Shown here: piece by piece, positions 62,166 to 64,000 of the stretch
Layout: each line of letters starts with the position of its first letter
How positions within the stretch are numbered: position 1 is the stretch's first letter
NCBI GenBank assembly: GCA_946902985.2
Contig: OX336389.2
Location: 977,898,084 to 977,962,083 of the forward strand
DNA length: 64,000 nucleotides
Reading direction: 5' to 3'
Source: Meconema thalassinum
Lineage: Eukaryota; Arthropoda; Insecta; Orthoptera; Tettigoniidae
The notes under the pieces: model-generated
The model's input: the letters and a program-made list of their open reading frames with translations, nothing else
What the model was told of the DNA's origin: nothing
Databases searched by the model: none
Position numbers and translations under genes: made by a program

Positions 62166-64000
62166 TTATTTAAGGCCATTACCTAAGAACCAATCTGGAT
62201 ATGAACTAAGTCCCAGAGAAAAATAAAAGAGTGGATCAAAATCTTTTATTTATTAAAAATTCGTGAGATATGGGAAAATCTGTGTAGAAATTAATGAAAT
62301 ACTATACATCTTATGCAATTATGGAAGGCAAGAAAGAAGGAATAATTTAAATATGGATATATATTTATTATATGAATGTGGGGAGGTCTACATTGCGAGA
62401 GACATCACGCCACATGAAGCGAGAGTTACGTCATGAAGGAGGAGAAGGGACGAAGGTCGAACTACGGACTGAGAAAGGAGAGGTGGTAGAAGTTACGTCA
62501 CATCACGAGAGGGGAGGCAGAGTGAGTAACTTGCCGAGCGCAGAGAACCGGAAGAGGAGTTCTTTTCCAATTTGAGATTTCATCGAGTAAAGACCTCGAG
62601 CAGAAGCTAGTATTTGTTATAATAGTGCCACGCTTTAAGAAAGTTGGAAGACGAGTGCAGTACAGTAGACTGTAACTTGCGGAGCAAGCAAGATTATCAC
62701 GCAGAACAGCACAGCATATAGCTGAATATTACAGTGTTTCTAACAAAGCTGTTTTACTTCGAATAAAAACATTTCTACAAGAAGAGATTTACAATTATTA
62801 CGTTTGAACGCATACTTGAACAATATATTAAAAATGCAAGTTATAAATCAGCGACGGGGAAGTCAGAACAGTATCATCAGTGAAATGAGAATGACCATGT
62901 GTTAAGCTACAGCATAGGGAAGTGGAAACTACAAAGATGAACAGTTGAATTCCAGAATTCACAATTATGGAAGGCGCAGCAGAACATCCACGTGATGAGC
63001 AAAATCACAGAACGAACCTCTACTTTTCTACAAGAGTTCTTATACATCTAGTATACTCGCAAACGCTTGTATAAACGACGATTTTCAACCTTGAGACGAG
63101 ATGTCAATACTGAAGAGATGGGGAATCAAAGGAAGAGCCAGGCGACGTGCAGTGAACGGGAGAAGGAGTGCAGACGGAGCAGGCTGTTTCACGGCGAGGT
63201 CGCTCACCCGAGCATGTCACCGACCTTGTTCCACTGGGGGAAGTGTCCAGCTGGTCCCGACACAACCGGTCTACATAGCTGTGGGCGATGCTCAAACAAG
63301 CTTGGTTTGGCAGGCGAGACAAAGGTATTCCCAAGACCAGGTTCAACTCAAGGTAGAGAAGAGATTGCTTTATATTTCGTAGAATTGTAGTTATGTTCTG
63401 TGTTTATCCTTATTGACCAACCGTATAATTTTGTCAGTATAATTAAAATTATGTAGATTTTGAAGTAGTATATTTTTCGTATTTTTCTTAGGAGTCATTT
63501 TTCTTGTTCTTTGAAAATTTCAGTCACTTGGACGAAATTTTGCATAGCGCAGTTATTAACGTTAAAGTCATCTCAGAGTAAAATCGTGTAGAATCATTCA
63601 TATTTGCGTTAGATTTAAACTAATTAAATCTGTTTTATGCGCAGCGATGGAATGTATACTGAACTATTTAAAAACGAGCATAATATTAAACAAATAGAAG
63701 AGAGTAAAATGAACTATTTGAAAAGAGTATAATATTGAACGAATTAAAGAAGGAGTATGATTGTGAATGAATTGAAGAAAGTGTATTGAACCAAATTTAA
63801 GTACCGCATATTTAAGAAGTTATGTCACGAAATGTCAAATATTTCGACAACTCATGATGTTGATTCGAGTGTCAGAAATTTATTTTCAACTAATTATGAA
63901 CGAAATTGAATTGTTACACGACACAAAGTCTGATAAAAAATTAATAAAATGCTTGATAGATGATTAAACTAATGAATATTAGATTCACAGTAATGAGACA
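62166..64000. other. No recognised gene or element
   Basis: 62370-62580 and 63100-63380 are GC- and purine-rich islands in AT-rich sequence, with short open frames (62372-62575; 63067-63390) lacking motifs. A solo LTR or 5' untranslated region of an unknown element is possible but cannot be shown. Confidence 0.35.

Noticed and set aside
63067..63390. 107-codon open frame near the right edge
   Set aside because: Two overlapping frames of similar length, no motif, and a purine-rich patch; no support for a gene.

Overview
This window is animal, almost certainly insect, repeat-rich DNA. It looks like orthopteroid or another large-genome insect DNA: tRNA-derived SINEs, RTE, CR1/Jockey-like and Penelope-like retroelements, and mariner, Tc1, hAT, P-like and piggyBac-like DNA transposons are packed wall to wall. 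I find no host gene that I can support. Almost every coding stretch is a broken transposase, reverse transcriptase, Gag or endonuclease carrying stops and frameshifts. The lineage guess is an inference from the SINE types and element mix.

Layout. 1-2843: a decayed ~80-bp tandem array and a duplicated hairpin repeat. 2844-14665: one Gypsy LTR element on the minus strand with matching 5-bp target duplications. It has been opened by a pogo-like transposon (5963-8077), a hAT (8376-13016) that carries a P-like element (11071-12688) with a SINE inside, and a mariner (13046-14539). 15556-16345: Penelope-related repeat. 16766-19420: TTAA-flanked piggyBac-like unit holding a large palindrome whose arms each carry a decayed tRNA-Pro. 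20057-20749: palindromic Penelope-like element. 21175-23373: hAT fragment and a mariner-like element. 23391-25320: dispersed repeat. 25322-27345: RTE 3' end split by a second palindromic Penelope-like element. 27405-31312: Penelope-like remnants and an unclassified inverted-repeat transposon opened by a Tc1. 31501-32983: non-autonomous hAT. 33045-41060: a minus-strand non-LTR element cut by a hAT, a Tc1 and a Penelope-like element. 43095-44790: second copy of it, cut by a palindromic mariner. 47040-51140: RTE element opened by two SINEs. 51560-58640: CR1-like element (minus) opened by a second RTE element. 59385-62165: small Penelope-like element, SINEs and transposon fragments. 62166-64000: unrecognised.

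The signal I consider most worth following is a family of Penelope-like elements. Their inverted terminal repeats carry hammerhead-ribozyme-like cores (CTGANGA, one extra base, stem II hairpin, GAAAC, two bases, GTH, then a strand that pairs back). Three separate copies are flanked by exact 13-bp target duplications. One copy (37849-39030) joins the ribozyme-like motif to a decayed GIY-YIG endonuclease domain, which supports the Penelope assignment. Other notable points are a mariner palindrome, a mariner whose ~207-bp inverted repeats duplicate its own C-terminal coding region, a THAP exon pair left in a P-like element, and a CR1 ORF1 combining a 2A-like motif, a PHD finger and an SGNH-type esterase.
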